50,452 nt of DNA from Streptococcus suis (GCF_016775005.1 NZ_JAEUXI010000009.1:1-50452), one strand, 5' to 3'. Shown: positions 36,919 to 46,193, numbered from the stretch's first letter. The notes: generated from the letters alone by a model not told the origin. Numbers and translations: made by a program.

Positions 36919-37200
36919 ATGGGACGTAGTCTTAAAAAAGGACCTTTCGTCGATGAGCATTTGATGAAAAAAGTTGAAGCTCAAGCAAACGACGAAAAGA
37001 AAAAAGTAATTAAAACTTGGTCACGTCGTTCAACGATCTTCCCAAGTTTCATCGGTTATACAATCGCAGTTTACGATGGACGTAAACACGTACCTGTATA
37101 CATTCAAGAAGACATGGTAGGTCACAAACTTGGTGAATTTGCACCAACTCGTACTTACAAAGGTCATGCTGCTGACGACAAGAAAACTCGTCGTAAATAA
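36919..37200 (+). CDS. rpsS: 30S ribosomal protein S19
   Basis: S19 sits in the head of the 30S subunit near the A-site tRNA. The 93-residue protein starts [14 protein letters not shown] and has [15 protein letters not shown], both typical. It lies 17 bp before rplV. Confidence 0.98.
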
Positions 37201-37217
37201 TTTAGGAGGAAAACACA

Positions 37218-37562
37218 ATGGCAGAAATTACTTCAGCTAAAGCAACTGCTCGCACAGTACGTGTTTCACCTCGTAAATCACGTCTTGTCTTGGATAACAT
37301 CCGTGGCAAAAGCGTAGCAGACGCAATCGCAATCTTGAAATTCACACCAAACAAAGCTGCAGGCATTATCGAGGGAGTTTTGAACTCAGCAATCGCTAAC
37401 GCTGAAAACAACTTTGGTTTGGAAAAAGCTAACTTGGTAGTCAGCGAAGCATTCGCAAACGAAGGACCAACGTTGAAACGTTTCCGTCCACGTGCGAAAG
37501 GTTCTGCTTCACCAATCAACAAACGCACAGCTCACATCACTGTAGTTGTGGCAGAGAAATAA
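37218..37562 (+). CDS. rplV: 50S ribosomal protein L22
   Basis: L22 lines the peptide tunnel and contacts all 23S domains. The 114-residue protein has the [17 protein letters not shown] segment and the tunnel hairpin [19 protein letters not shown]. It has a strong TAGGAGG site and lies 12 bp before rpsC. Confidence 0.98.
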   Translation: MAEITSAKATARTVRVSPRKSRLVLDNIRGKSVADAIAILKFTPNKAAGIIEGVLNSAIANAENNFGLEKANLVVSEAFANEGPTLKRFRPRAKGSASPINKRTAHITVVVAEK

Positions 37563-37574
37563 GGAGGTAAAAAC

Positions 37575-38228
37575 GTGGGTCAAAAAGTACATCCAATTGG
37601 TATGCGTGTTGGCATCATCCGTGATTGGGATGCTAAATGGTATGCTGAAAAAGAATACGCGGATTACCTTCATGAAGATCTTGCAATCCGCAACTTTATC
37701 AAAAAAGAATTGGCTGATGCATCAACATCAACAATCGAAATCGAACGTGCTGTAAATAAAGTAATCGTTTCTATCCACACTGCTAAGCCAGGTATGGTTA
37801 TCGGTAAAGCTGGTAGCAACGTTGATGCACTTCGTGCTCAATTGAACAAATTGACTGGTAAACAAGTACACATCAATATCATCGAAATCAAACAACCTGA
37901 TTTGGATGCACACCTTGTTGGTGAGTCAATCGCTCGTCAATTGGAGCAACGTGTGGCATTCCGCCGTGCTCAAAAACAAGCTATCCAACGTGCAATGCGC
38001 GCTGGTGCAAAAGGTATCAAAACACAAGTTTCTGGTCGTTTGAACGGTGCTGATATTGCCCGTGCAGAAGGCTACTCAGAAGGAACTGTTCCTCTTCATA
38101 CACTTCGTGCGGATATCGACTACGCTTGGGAAGAAGCTTTGACAACTTACGGTAAACTTGGTATCAAAGTATGGATCTACCGTGGTGAAGTTCTTCCAGC
38201 TCGTAAAAACACTAAAGGAGGTAAATAA
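37575..38228 (+). CDS. rpsC: 30S ribosomal protein S3
   Basis: S3 is at the mRNA entry site of the 30S subunit. The 217-residue protein starts [12 protein letters not shown] and has the KH-domain [10 protein letters not shown] loop. It begins with GTG at 37575 behind AAGGAGG and lies 3 bp before rplP. Confidence 0.98.
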   Translation: MGQKVHPIGMRVGIIRDWDAKWYAEKEYADYLHEDLAIRNFIKKELADASTSTIEIERAVNKVIVSIHTAKPGMVIGKAGSNVDALRAQLNKLTGKQVHINIIEIKQPDLDAHLVGESIARQLEQRVAFRRAQKQAIQRAMRAGAKGIKTQVSGRLNGADIARAEGYSEGTVPLHTLRADIDYAWEEALTTYGKLGIKVWIYRGEVLPARKNTKGGK

Positions 38229-38231
38229 CAA

Positions 38232-38645
38232 ATGTTAGTACCTAAACGTGTAAAACACCGTCGTGAATTCCGTGGAAAAATGCGCGGTGAAGCTAAAGGT
38301 GGAAAACAAGTAGACTTTGGTCAATACGGTCTTCAAGCAACTACTAGCTCATGGATTACAAACCGCCAAATCGAAGCTGCCCGTATCGCTATGACGCGTT
38401 ACATGAAACGTGGTGGTAAAGTTTGGATTAAAATCTTCCCACACAAATCATACACTGCTAAAGCTATCGGTGTACGTATGGGTTCTGGTAAAGGTGCTCC
38501 TGAAGGTTGGGTAGCTCCAGTTAAACGCGGTAAGGTTATGTTTGAAGTAGCTGGCGTTTCTGAAGAAATTGCACGCGAAGCATTCCGCCTTGCTGGTCAC
38601 AAATTGCCAGTTAAAGTTAAATTCGTAAAACGTGAAGCAGAATAA
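38232..38645 (+). CDS. rplP: 50S ribosomal protein L16
   Basis: L16 helps to position tRNA in the A site of the 50S subunit. The 137-residue protein starts [18 protein letters not shown] and has [13 protein letters not shown], both typical. It lies 9 bp before rpmC. Confidence 0.98.
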
Positions 38646-38654
38646 GGAGAAGAC

Positions 38655-38861
38655 ATGAAACTTCAAGAAATTAAAGATTTTGTAAAAGAACTTCGTGGCC
38701 TTTCTCAAGAAGAACTTGCTAAGAAAGAAAACGAATTGAAGAAAGAACTCTTCGAACTTCGTTTCCAAGCTGCTGCTGGTCAACTTGAGCAAACTGCTCG
38801 TTTGAACGAAGTGAAGAAACAAATTGCACGTATCAAGACTGTGCAATCTGAAACTAAATAA
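38655..38861 (+). CDS. rpmC: 50S ribosomal protein L29
   Basis: L29 is a small helical hairpin next to the tunnel exit. The 68-residue protein has [15 protein letters not shown] and [10 protein letters not shown], typical of L29. Confidence 0.98.
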
Positions 38862-38884
38862 TAGATTGGGAAAGGAGAATTTCA

Positions 38885-39145
38885 ATGGAACGCAATAATC
38901 GTAAAGTTCTTGTTGGACGCGTAGTATCTGACAAAATGGACAAAACAATCACAGTTGTAGTTGAAACTAAACGTAACCACCCAGTCTATGGTAAACGTAT
39001 TAACTACTCTAAAAAGTACAAAGCTCATGATGAAAACAATGTTGCTAAAGAAGGCGATATCGTTCGTATCATGGAAACTCGCCCACTTTCAGCTACAAAA
39101 CGTTTCCGTCTTGTAGAAGTTGTGGAAGAGGCAGTTATCATTTAA
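38885..39145 (+). CDS. rpsQ: 30S ribosomal protein S17
   Basis: S17 is a primary 16S-binding protein. The 86-residue protein has the OB-fold motifs [14 protein letters not shown] and VGDIV-like [14 protein letters not shown]. It lies 24 bp before rplN. Confidence 0.98.
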
Positions 39146-39169
39146 TCAACCTGAAAGGAGAAAATTGAC

Positions 39170-39538
39170 ATGATTCAAACAGAAACTCGTTTGAAAGTTG
39201 CTGACAACAGTGGCGCACGTGAAATCTTGACAATCAAAGTTCTTGGTGGTTCAGGACGTAAATTCGCGAACATCGGCGACATCATCGTTGCTTCAGTAAA
39301 ACAAGCTACTCCTGGTGGTGCGGTTAAAAAAGGTGACGTTGTTAAAGCCGTTATCGTTCGTACTAAGACAGGTGCTCGTCGTGCTGATGGTTCATACATC
39401 AAATTCGATGAGAATGCTGCAGTTATCATCCGTGAAGACAAAAACCCTCGCGGAACTCGTATCTTTGGCCCAGTGGCACGCGAATTGCGTGATGGCGGTT
39501 TTATGAAAATCGTTTCATTGGCACCAGAAGTACTTTAA
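39170..39538 (+). CDS. rplN: 50S ribosomal protein L14
   Basis: L14 forms part of the interface bridge and is the first gene of the spc section. The 122-residue protein has [18 protein letters not shown] and the C-terminal [19 protein letters not shown], both typical. Two hairpins follow in the gap to rplX. Confidence 0.98.
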   Translation: MIQTETRLKVADNSGAREILTIKVLGGSGRKFANIGDIIVASVKQATPGGAVKKGDVVKAVIVRTKTGARRADGSYIKFDENAAVIIREDKNPRGTRIFGPVARELRDGGFMKIVSLAPEVL

Positions 39539-39561
39539 TTTAAAATCTAACAAACTAAGTC

Positions 39562-39598
39562 CCCTGGTTACATTACTAACCAGGGTGCCCATTAGGGC
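39562..39598 (+). other. Two tandem hairpins in the rplN-rplX gap
   Basis: CCCTGGTTA / TAACCAGGG (39562-39585) is a perfect 9-bp stem, followed at once by GCCC-ATTA-GGGC (39587-39598). There is no T-tract. They lie upstream of the L24-L5 genes, near where the L14/L24 control site is found in other bacteria; that role is only a possibility here. Confidence 0.5.
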
Positions 39599-39622
39599 GT
39601 AAGAAATCATAGGAGAAATCAA

Positions 39623-39928
39623 ATGTTTGTAAAAAAAGGCGATAAAGTTCGCGTAATCGCTGGTAAAGACAAAGGCGTTGAAGCTCTTGTTGTAACAGCA
39701 CTTCCAAAAGTAAACAAAGTTATTGTTGAAGGTGTTAACATCGTTAAGAAACACCAAAAACCAAACAGCGAAAACCCTCAAGGCGCTATCGTTGAAAAAG
39801 AAGCTCCAATCCATGTGTCAAACGTTCAAGTTCTTGACAAAAATGGTGTTGCAGGACGCGTTGGTTACAAGTTTGTAGACGGCAAAAAAGTTCGCTACAA
39901 CAAAAAATCAGGCGAAGTGCTTGATTAA
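39623..39928 (+). CDS. rplX: 50S ribosomal protein L24
   Basis: L24 initiates 50S assembly. The 101-residue protein starts [17 protein letters not shown] (KOW motif) and is of normal length. It lies 23 bp before rplE. Confidence 0.98.
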   Translation: MFVKKGDKVRVIAGKDKGVEALVVTALPKVNKVIVEGVNIVKKHQKPNSENPQGAIVEKEAPIHVSNVQVLDKNGVAGRVGYKFVDGKKVRYNKKSGEVLD

Positions 39929-39951
39929 TCACGAAGGAAAGGAGAAGTATA

Positions 39952-40494
39952 ATGGCAAATCGTTTAAAAGAAAAATATCTTAATGAAGTAGTTCCTGCTT
40001 TGACTGAACAATTTAACTATTCTTCAGTTATGGCTGTGCCAAAAGTTGATAAGATCGTTTTGAACATGGGTGTTGGTGACGCTGTTTCTAACGCTAAAAA
40101 CCTTGAGAAAGCTGCTCAAGAATTGGCTTTGATTTCAGGTCAAAAACCACTTATCACTAAAGCTAAGAAATCAATCGCCGGCTTCCGTCTTCGTGAGGGT
40201 GTTGCGATCGGTGCGAAAGTAACTCTTCGTGGCGAACGTATGTATGAGTTCTTGGACAAATTGGTTACAGTTTCACTTCCACGTGTACGTGACTTCCACG
40301 GTGTACCAACTAAGTCATTCGACGGACGTGGTAACTACACACTTGGTGTGAAAGAGCAATTGATCTTCCCAGAAATCAACTTCGACGATGTTGATAAAAC
40401 TCGCGGTATGGATATCGTTATCGTTACAACTGCTAACACTGACGAAGAATCACGTGCATTGCTTACTGGCCTTGGTATGCCGTTTGCAAAATAA
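39952..40494 (+). CDS. rplE: 50S ribosomal protein L5
   Basis: L5 binds 5S rRNA and contacts the P-site tRNA. The 180-residue protein has [16 protein letters not shown] and [19 protein letters not shown], both typical. Confidence 0.98.
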   Translation: MANRLKEKYLNEVVPALTEQFNYSSVMAVPKVDKIVLNMGVGDAVSNAKNLEKAAQELALISGQKPLITKAKKSIAGFRLREGVAIGAKVTLRGERMYEFLDKLVTVSLPRVRDFHGVPTKSFDGRGNYTLGVKEQLIFPEINFDDVDKTRGMDIVIVTTANTDEESRALLTGLGMPFAK

Positions 40495-40508
40495 GAGGGA
40501 GAGAATAA

Positions 40509-40694
40509 ATGGCTAAAAAATCAATGATCGCTAAGAACAAACGCCCAGCTAAGTTCTCTACACAAGCTTACACACGCTGTGAAAAATGTGGACGTCCACA
40601 CTCAGTTTACCGCAAATTCAAATTGTGCCGTGTATGCTTCCGCGACTTGGCTTACCTTGGACAAATTCCTGGCGTAACAAAAGCTTCTTGGTAA
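40509..40694 (+). CDS. rpsZ: 30S ribosomal protein S14, zinc-binding type
   Basis: The 61-residue S14 is the short zinc form: CEKCGRPH (Cys24, Cys27) and [10 protein letters not shown] (Cys40, Cys43) give four Cys ligands. Zinc-free long S14 paralogues, if present, would lie elsewhere. The following 307-bp gap before rpsH holds two palindromic repeat copies, at 40708-40796 and 40821-40947, and nothing else evident. Confidence 0.97.
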   Translation: MAKKSMIAKNKRPAKFSTQAYTRCEKCGRPHSVYRKFKLCRVCFRDLAYLGQIPGVTKASW

Positions 40695-40707
40695 GATAAG
40701 ATGTGAG

Positions 40708-40796
40708 AGCGTTTAGCAACCAACGCGAAGATAGGAGATTTGACGATGAAGTTTACTTCTAGGAAAATCTATCTTCTTTGCTAAGGTTGTAGCTCG
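40708..40796 (-). repeat. Palindromic intergenic repeat, copy B0 (-)
   Basis: An imperfect hairpin with GAAGATAG/CTATCTTC and CAACC/GGTTG stems and a GAAG-TTTA-CTTC tip. Its reverse complement contains GATAGATTTTCCTAGAAG and ATCGTCAAATCTCCTATCTT, which align with the core of copies A and B. It is therefore an inverted member of the same family. Confidence 0.6.
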
Positions 40797-40820
40797 AACT
40801 CAATTGTATAAATAAACCCG

Positions 40821-40947
40821 ATACAAAGTTTGCTTGTCAATTTGAACACGGGCGAAAGCCTGTGTGAAAAAGACAAACTTTCCTAGAAACGAGGTTTCTT
40901 CGTCAAGTTTTCTATTTTCACTTTGGCTTTTAGCGCCCTTTGTATCA
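40821..40947 (+). repeat. Palindromic intergenic repeat, copy B (+)
   Basis: Outer stem GATACAAA / TTTGTATC (40821-40828 with 40940-40947), then ACACGGGC with GCGCCC, a GTGAAAA/TTTTCAC stem, AAACTT/AAGTTT, and a GAAAC/GTTTC tip. It is highly similar to copy A across the core, including CCTAGAAAC and GAGGTTTCTTCGTCAAG. Confidence 0.75.
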
Positions 40948-41001
40948 TGAATTAACTAGCAAGTGATCCAATCAAACTGCTAGTAAGAGGAGAAACAACA
41001 A

Positions 41002-41400
41002 ATGGTTATGACTGACCCAATTGCAGATTTTTTGACACGTATTCGTAACGCTAACCAAGCAAAACACGAAGTGCTTGAAGTACCTGCATCAAACATCAAA
41101 AAAGGTATTGCTACAATCCTTAAAAACGAAGGTTTTGTGAAAAACGTTGAATTCATCGAAGATGACAAACAAGGCATCATCCGTGTATTCTTGAAATACG
41201 GACCAAACGGTGAAAAAGTTATCACTAACTTGAAACGCGTTTCAAAACCAGGTCTTCGTGTTTACTCAAAACGTGAAGATATTCCAAAAGTTCTTAGCGG
41301 ACTTGGTATCGCAATCATCTCAACATCAGAAGGTCTTTTGACTGACAAACAAGCTCGTCAAAAGAACGTTGGTGGTGAGGTTATCGCATACGTTTGGTAA
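41002..41400 (+). CDS. rpsH: 30S ribosomal protein S8
   Basis: S8 binds the central domain of 16S rRNA and in E. coli represses the spc section. The 132-residue protein starts [18 protein letters not shown] and ends with GGEVIAYVW, both typical. The start ATG 41002 lies 9 nt after AGAGGAG. It is flanked on both sides by pairs of inverted palindromic repeats. Confidence 0.98.
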   Translation: MVMTDPIADFLTRIRNANQAKHEVLEVPASNIKKGIATILKNEGFVKNVEFIEDDKQGIIRVFLKYGPNGEKVITNLKRVSKPGLRVYSKREDIPKVLSGLGIAIISTSEGLLTDKQARQKNVGGEVIAYVW

Positions 41401-41405
41401 TTGGA

Positions 41406-41538
41406 TGATACCAAGAGCGTAGTGACCCAAGTGAAAATAGGAAATCAAACGAAGAATACTTGTATTCAAGTTTGATTTATCTTTTTCACACAGGTCACAG
41501 CTCGGGTTCAAATCTAATAATCTGATTTAAAGGTATCA
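41406..41538 (-). repeat. Palindromic intergenic repeat, copy C0 (-)
   Basis: A long hairpin: TGATACC/GGTATCA, GAGC/GCTC, GTGACC/GGTCAC, GTGAAAA/TTTTCAC, AAATCAAAC/GTTTGATTT and tip GAATAC/GTATTC. The reverse complement shares GTGTGAAAAAGATAAA and TTTCCTATTTTCACTT with copies A and B. The gap 41401-41737 holds only this copy, copy C and the rplF ribosome site. Confidence 0.65.
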
Positions 41539-41551
41539 TAAAACCAAACTA

Positions 41552-41680
41552 GAACAAGATTCACTAATTGAACATGCCTACAACTCTTTGAAAAAAGATA
41601 AACTCTCCTTAGATGCTCAAGCATCAGCAGTCGAGTTTCCTATTTTTCTTCGAGTTGCTTAACGGCTTTGTATCTTGTTC
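41552..41680 (+). repeat. Palindromic intergenic repeat, copy C (+)
   Basis: Outer stem GAACAAGAT / ATCTTGTTC, CAACTC/GAGTTG, GAAAAA..GATAAACTC with GAGTTTCCTATTTTTC, and a tip around TGCT-CAA-AGCA-like sequence. It has the same core layout as copies A and B but is more diverged, with compensating stem changes. Confidence 0.65.
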
Positions 41681-41737
41681 ACCCCGTGAAAACTAGTCGC
41701 TAGACGGCTTGATAATTTAACAGGAGAATTTAGAAAT

Positions 41738-42274
41738 ATGTCACGTATTGGTAATAAAGTAATTACATTGCCTGCTGGTGTTGAGCTTGCTCAAAACAAC
41801 GGCGTGGTAACTGTAAAAGGACCTAAAGGGGAATTGACTCGTGAATTCCCAACTGCTATTGAAATCCGTGTGGAAGGTACAGAAGTTACTCTTCACCGTC
41901 CAAACGATTCAAAAGAAATGAAGACTATTCACGGTACTAGCCGTGCTAACCTCAACAACATGGTTGTTGGTGTTTCTGAAGGCTTCAAAAAAGAACTTGA
42001 AATGCGTGGTGTCGGTTACCGTGCTCAATTGGCTGGTAACAAATTGACACTTGCTGTTGGTAAATCACATCCAGATGAAGTGGTTGCACCAGAAGGTATT
42101 ACATTTGAAGTTCCAACACCAACACAAATCGTCGTGTCTGGTATCAACAAAGAAGTTGTTGGTCAAACAGCAGCTTACATCCGTAGCCTTCGCGCTCCTG
42201 AGCCATACAAAGGTAAAGGTATCCGCTACGTTGGTGAATTCGTTCGCCGTAAAGAAGGTAAAACAGGTAAATAA
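41738..42274 (+). CDS. rplF: 50S ribosomal protein L6
   Basis: L6 lies near the factor-binding centre. The 178-residue protein starts [14 protein letters not shown] and ends with [20 protein letters not shown], both typical. It follows repeat copies C0 and C. Confidence 0.98.
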   Translation: MSRIGNKVITLPAGVELAQNNGVVTVKGPKGELTREFPTAIEIRVEGTEVTLHRPNDSKEMKTIHGTSRANLNNMVVGVSEGFKKELEMRGVGYRAQLAGNKLTLAVGKSHPDEVVAPEGITFEVPTPTQIVVSGINKEVVGQTAAYIRSLRAPEPYKGKGIRYVGEFVRRKEGKTGK

Positions 42275-42284
42275 TAGCTTGCTG

Positions 42285-42301
42285 AGGTGGCTTAGCCACC
42301 T
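42285..42301 (+). other. Hairpin in the rplF-rplR gap
   Basis: A perfect 7-bp stem AGGTGGC-TTA-GCCACCT with no T-tract; a second small stem GTTTC-GTAA-GAAAC lies about 20 bp downstream. Confidence 0.5.
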
Positions 42302-42362
42302 GGCTGACTATTTCTCAAATTGTTTCGTAAGAAACAGAATCATACATTAAGAGGTGAATATT

Positions 42363-42719
42363 GTGATTTCAAAACCAGATAAAAACAAAATCCGCCAAAA
42401 ACGCCACCGTCGCGTTCGCGGTAAAATCTCTGGAACTGCTGCTCGCCCACGTTTGAACATTTTCCGTTCTAATACAGGCATCTACGCTCAAGTGATTGAT
42501 GACGTAGCGGGTGTAACGCTCGCAAGCGCTTCTACTCTTGATAAAGAAGTTTCAAAAGGTACTAAGACAGAACAAGCTGTTGTTGTAGGTAAACTCGTTG
42601 CTGAACGCGCGGTAGCTAAAGGTATTTCTGAAGTGGTCTTTGACCGCGGTGGATATCTCTATCACGGACGTGTGAAAGCTTTGGCTGAATCAGCTCGTGA
42701 AAACGGATTGAAATTCTAA
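42363..42719 (+). CDS. rplR: 50S ribosomal protein L18
   Basis: L18 carries 5S rRNA into the 50S subunit with L5. I place the start at GTG 42363, giving 118 residues beginning [15 protein letters not shown], the usual family N-terminus. It lies 7 nt after GAGGTG. An in-frame GTG at 42354 overlaps that ribosome site and is unlikely to be used. Confidence 0.96.
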   Translation: MISKPDKNKIRQKRHRRVRGKISGTAARPRLNIFRSNTGIYAQVIDDVAGVTLASASTLDKEVSKGTKTEQAVVVGKLVAERAVAKGISEVVFDRGGYLYHGRVKALAESARENGLKF

Positions 42720-42737
42720 TAGGGAGGACACTAAGAA

Positions 42738-43232
42738 ATGGCATTCAAAGATAACGCAGTTGAAATTGAAGAACGCGTAGTAGCCATCAACCGTGTTACA
42801 AAAGTTGTTAAAGGTGGACGTCGTCTTCGTTTTGCAGCTCTTGTGGTTGTTGGTGACCGTAACGGTCGCGTAGGTTTCGGTACTGGTAAAGCTCAAGAAG
42901 TACCAGAAGCTATCCGTAAAGCAGTTGAATCTGCTAAGAAAAACATGATTGAAGTACCAATGGTTGGTACAACAATTCCTCACGAAGTTCGCTCAGAATT
43001 TGGCGGTGCTCGTGTATTGTTGAAACCTGCTTCAGAAGGTTCTGGGGTTGCTGCCGGTGGTGCAACTCGTGCCGTAATCGAATTGGCAGGTATCGCAGAT
43101 GTGACTTCTAAGTCACTTGGTTCAAACACACCAATCAACATCGTTCGCGCAACAGTTGAAGGTTTGAAACAATTGAAACGTGCTGAAGAAGTGGCTGCAC
43201 TTCGTGGCATTTCAGTTTCTGATTTAGCATAA
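42738..43232 (+). CDS. rpsE: 30S ribosomal protein S5
   Basis: S5 takes part in decoding fidelity and mRNA helicase activity. The 164-residue protein has the double-stranded RNA-binding fold with [17 protein letters not shown] and the [18 protein letters not shown] segment, both typical. It lies 14 bp before rpmD. Confidence 0.98.
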   Translation: MAFKDNAVEIEERVVAINRVTKVVKGGRRLRFAALVVVGDRNGRVGFGTGKAQEVPEAIRKAVESAKKNMIEVPMVGTTIPHEVRSEFGGARVLLKPASEGSGVAAGGATRAVIELAGIADVTSKSLGSNTPINIVRATVEGLKQLKRAEEVAALRGISVSDLA

Positions 43233-43246
43233 GAAAGGAGATACTC

Positions 43247-43429
43247 ATGGCTCAAATTAAAATCACTTTGACTAAGTCTCCAATCGGTCGCAAACCAGAA
43301 CAACGTAAAACAGTTGTTGCACTTGGACTTGGTAAATTGAACAGCTCAGTTGTTAAGGAAGATAACCCAGCTATCCTTGGTATGGTGAACGCTATCTCTC
43401 ACTTGGTAACTGTCGAAGAAGTAAACTAA
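43247..43429 (+). CDS. rpmD: 50S ribosomal protein L30
   Basis: The 60-residue protein [18 protein letters not shown]... is a typical bacterial L30. Its start region AAGGAGATACTCATG partly complements the csRNA core. A 174-bp gap with several hairpins separates it from rplO. Confidence 0.97.
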   Translation: MAQIKITLTKSPIGRKPEQRKTVVALGLGKLNSSVVKEDNPAILGMVNAISHLVTVEEVN

Positions 43430-43433
43430 GTCA

Positions 43434-43569
43434 TTGCACTTGGTTTTGCCAAACCTAGTTTGTGCAACTTCTAAATAATTAAACAATTGACGAAGTCGCA
43501 TAGAGAAATCTTTGCGACTTACTGTCAGTATAGTGGCGAGTTTGTGGAAGAAGACTCTTTGGTCTCCAC
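43434..43569 (+). other. Three hairpins in the rpmD-rplO gap
   Basis: TTGCAC/GTGCAA enclosing GGTTT-TGCC-AAACC (43434-43467), AAGTCGCA/TGCGACTT (43493-43520), and GTGGA/TCCAC (43544-43569). An open frame spans part of the gap but lacks a ribosome site and merely extends rplO. No T-tracts follow, so these look like leader or processing structures. Confidence 0.5.
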
Positions 43570-43603
43570 AGGCGCTAGCATTGAAAAAAGAGGAGAAAAA
43601 ATA

Positions 43604-44044
43604 ATGAAACTTCATGAATTGCAACCTGCAACAGGTTCTCGTAAAGTCCGCAACCGTGTAGGTCGTGGTACATCATCAAGTAACGGTAAAACTTCTGGCC
43701 GTGGTCAAAAAGGTCAAAAAGCTCGTAGCGGTGGCGGTGTTCGCCCAGGTTTTGAAGGTGGACAAACTCCATTGTTCCGTCGTCTTCCAAAACGTGGTTT
43801 CACAAACATCAACGCTAAAGAGTACGCAATCGTTAACCTTGATCAATTGAACGCTTTTGAAGATGGTGCAGAAGTAACACCAGTTGTGCTTATCGAAGCT
43901 GGAATCGTTAAAGCTGAAAAATCAGGAATTAAGATTCTTGGTAACGGCGAATTGACGAAGAAATTGACAGTTAAAGCTGCTAAATTCTCTAAATCAGCTG
44001 AAGAAGCAATCACTTCTAAAGGTGGCTCAGTAGAAGTCATCTAA
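43604..44044 (+). CDS. rplO: 50S ribosomal protein L15
   Basis: L15 is a late-binding 50S protein. I place the start at ATG 43604 behind AGGAG, giving 146 residues beginning [20 protein letters not shown], the usual N-terminus. The longer frame from 43487 is upstream read-through of the hairpin gap. It lies 13 bp before secY. Confidence 0.97.
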   Translation: MKLHELQPATGSRKVRNRVGRGTSSSNGKTSGRGQKGQKARSGGGVRPGFEGGQTPLFRRLPKRGFTNINAKEYAIVNLDQLNAFEDGAEVTPVVLIEAGIVKAEKSGIKILGNGELTKKLTVKAAKFSKSAEEAITSKGGSVEVI

Positions 44045-44057
44045 GAGGTGACAGCCT

Positions 44058-45368
44058 ATGTTTTTTAAACTTTTAAAAGATGCCTTAAAGGTCAAAAACG
44101 TACGTAAAAAGATTCTTTTTACCTTGTTTATCCTTTTTGTCTTCCGAATCGGGACTCACATTACTGTTCCAGGTGTAAATGCAAAAAGCCTAGAGGCCCT
44201 CTCAAATGTACCATTTTTGAACATGTTGAGTTTGGTCTCTGGTAACGCCATGCGTAACTTTTCTGTATTTGCACTTGGAGTGAGTCCATACATTACCGCA
44301 TCCATCATTGTTCAGCTCCTACAAATGGATATTCTTCCAAAATTTGTAGAATGGGGCAGACAAGGAGAGGTCGGTCGGCGAAAACTAAATCAAGCTACTC
44401 GATACATTTCAGTTGTTTTGGCCTTTGTTCAATCAATCGGTATTACTGCCAGCTTTAATGCCCTCTCAGGTGCTAAGTTGACATCCATGCCTTTGGATTG
44501 GAAAACCTATCTCATTATCGGATCTATTCTGACAACAGGATCGGTTATCGTTTCCTGGTTGGGTGAGTTGATTTCTGATAAGGGCTATGGAAATGGTACA
44601 TCAATGATAATCTTTGCAGGTATCATTTCATCATTGCCAGGAACCTTTTATGAAATCTATGAAGATCGCTTCATCAACATTGAATCTAGTCGTTTAGTAG
44701 AGTCTGCGATTTATGTAGCGATTTTGGTAGTTTTGATCTTAGTGGTAATCTACTTTACAACCTTTGTTCAACAAGCTGAATACAAAATTCCAATTCAGTA
44801 CACCAAACGTGCCCAAGGTGCACCATCTAGTTCTTACTTGCCGTTGAAGCTGAATCCAGCTGGTGTTATCCCTGTTATCTTTGCAGGTTCCATCACTGCG
44901 ATTCCAACTTCAATCATCCAATTCTTAGCAAGTCAAAACCGTAGTATTGGTTGGTTATTGAATATTCAGGAATACTTTGATTATTCAACCGTTAAAGGTA
45001 TGGTTGTTTATGCCCTGCTCATCATTTTGTTTACTTTCTTCTATACTTTTGTTCAGGTTAACCCTGAGAAAACTGCTGAAAGTTTGCAAAAGAGTGCTGC
45101 ATACATCCACGGTGTTCGTCCAGGAAATGGAACAGAGAAATATCTTTCAACCCTCTTGAAACGATTGGCAGCGATCGGCTCACTCTTCTTGAGCTTCATT
45201 GCCCTTCTTCCAATCTTGGCTCAAAATCTATTTGGATTATCTTCAAACATCGCTTTCCTTGGTACCAGTCTGATCATCGTCATCATGACAAGTATCGAAG
45301 GTATCAAGCAATTGGAAGGCTACCTTCTTAAGAGAAAATATGTAGGTTTTATGGAAATTACAGACTAG
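44058..45368 (+). CDS. secY: Preprotein translocase subunit SecY
   Basis: SecY is the channel of the Sec translocon in the cytoplasmic membrane. The 436-residue protein has ten membrane helices, an N-terminal FRIGTHITVPGV segment, the plug region after it, and the RNMSVFALG-like NAMRNFSVFALGVSPYI segment. It exports PcsB and the other secreted proteins of the window. It is followed by a structured 139-bp gap before adk. Confidence 0.98.
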   Translation: MFFKLLKDALKVKNVRKKILFTLFILFVFRIGTHITVPGVNAKSLEALSNVPFLNMLSLVSGNAMRNFSVFALGVSPYITASIIVQLLQMDILPKFVEWGRQGEVGRRKLNQATRYISVVLAFVQSIGITASFNALSGAKLTSMPLDWKTYLIIGSILTTGSVIVSWLGELISDKGYGNGTSMIIFAGIISSLPGTFYEIYEDRFINIESSRLVESAIYVAILVVLILVVIYFTTFVQQAEYKIPIQYTKRAQGAPSSSYLPLKLNPAGVIPVIFAGSITAIPTSIIQFLASQNRSIGWLLNIQEYFDYSTVKGMVVYALLIILFTFFYTFVQVNPEKTAESLQKSAAYIHGVRPGNGTEKYLSTLLKRLAAIGSLFLSFIALLPILAQNLFGLSSNIAFLGTSLIIVIMTSIEGIKQLEGYLLKRKYVGFMEITD

Positions 45369-45375
45369 TACGCTA

Positions 45376-45450
45376 GTCACTTCCCTTTTAGGGAATTTTG
45401 AAATAGGAGCTGAAGTGACGATTGTTAGTCGTCTAGCTCCTATTTTGTTT
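45376..45450 (+). terminator. Hairpin/attenuator-like region between secY and adk
   Basis: AAATAGGAGCT (45401-45411) pairs perfectly with AGCTCCTATTT (45435-45445), followed by TTTGTTTTT, so it can act as a terminator. A rival stem pairs GTCACTTC (45376-45383) with GAAGTGAC (45412-45419) inside the first hairpin's loop. The two are exclusive or form a pseudoknot. A small TTCCCT/AGGGAA stem lies between. Confidence 0.65.
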
Positions 45451-45507
45451 TTAGATAAGTTTGTCAATTGTGGCAAATTTATGTGAAAACAAAATAAGGA
45501 GTTTGTC

Positions 45508-46149
45508 ATGAATCTTTTAATCATGGGCTTACCAGGTGCAGGCAAGGGCACTCAAGCCGCAAAGATTGTTGAAAAATTTAATGTTGCTCATATTTCCACT
45601 GGAGATATGTTCCGTGCAGCAATGGCCAATCAAACTGAAATGGGACTTTTGGCTAAGTCATACATCGACAAGGGCGATTTAGTACCAGATGAAGTGACCA
45701 ACGGTATTGTTAAAGAACGTTTGCTACAAGATGACATCAAAGAAAAAGGTTTCTTGTTGGATGGTTATCCACGCACGATTGAGCAAGCACACGCCTTGGA
45801 TGCAAGTTTGGCAGATTTGGGCATTGAATTGCAAGGGGTGATTAACATTGAAATCGACCCAGCAAAATTGGTGGAGCGTCTAAGCGGCCGTATCATTCAT
45901 AAAGAAACGGGAGAAACCTTCCACAAAATCTTCAATCCACCAGTTGGTGATTATAAAGAAGAGGATTTCTACCAACGTGAAGATGATAAACCGGAATCTG
46001 TACAACGCCGTTTAGAAGTCAATATTGCACAAGGTCAGCCAATCATCGACCATTACCGAAACAAAGGTTTGGTTCATGATATCGAAGGCGATCAAGATAT
46101 CGAAGTGGTTTTTGCTGCAATCGATACAGTTTTAACAAATTTGAAATAA
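45508..46149 (+). CDS. adk: Adenylate kinase
   Basis: Adk interconverts ATP + AMP and 2 ADP. The 213-residue protein has the P-loop [11 protein letters not shown], the AMP-binding [10 protein letters not shown] and the LID domain. The LID lacks the four-Cys zinc site of Bacillus Adk (here [17 protein letters not shown]), as in other streptococci. The strong ribosome site AAGGAG precedes the ATG. Confidence 0.97.
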   Translation: MNLLIMGLPGAGKGTQAAKIVEKFNVAHISTGDMFRAAMANQTEMGLLAKSYIDKGDLVPDEVTNGIVKERLLQDDIKEKGFLLDGYPRTIEQAHALDASLADLGIELQGVINIEIDPAKLVERLSGRIIHKETGETFHKIFNPPVGDYKEEDFYQREDDKPESVQRRLEVNIAQGQPIIDHYRNKGLVHDIEGDQDIEVVFAAIDTVLTNLK

Positions 46150-46164
46150 TTAAAGGGATTAGGC

Positions 46165-46193
46165 TTGCGTTTTGTTGACAAACATGATAAAAT
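46165..46193 (+). promoter_or_regulatory. Internal promoter before infA
   Basis: -35 TTGCGT (46165-46170), 17-bp spacer, -10 TAAAAT (46188-46193). The promoter is flanked by TAGGCT and AGCCTA inverted repeats. The resulting leader of about 70 nt carries a perfect hairpin CCTCTG-TGTT-CAGAGG (46219-46234). It would give the infA-rpmJ-rpsM-rpsK-rpoA-rplQ section its own transcript. Confidence 0.6.

Noticed and set aside
43487..43603. N-terminal extension of rplO from ATG 43487
   Set aside because: No ribosome site, it runs through hairpins, and L15 normally starts at MKLHEL; the ATG at 43604 has a good AGGAG.
33838..43624. Many minus-strand frames over ribosomal protein genes
   Set aside because: Strong codon bias on the plus strand leaves stop-free complementary frames; no start signals, and products have no recognisable features.
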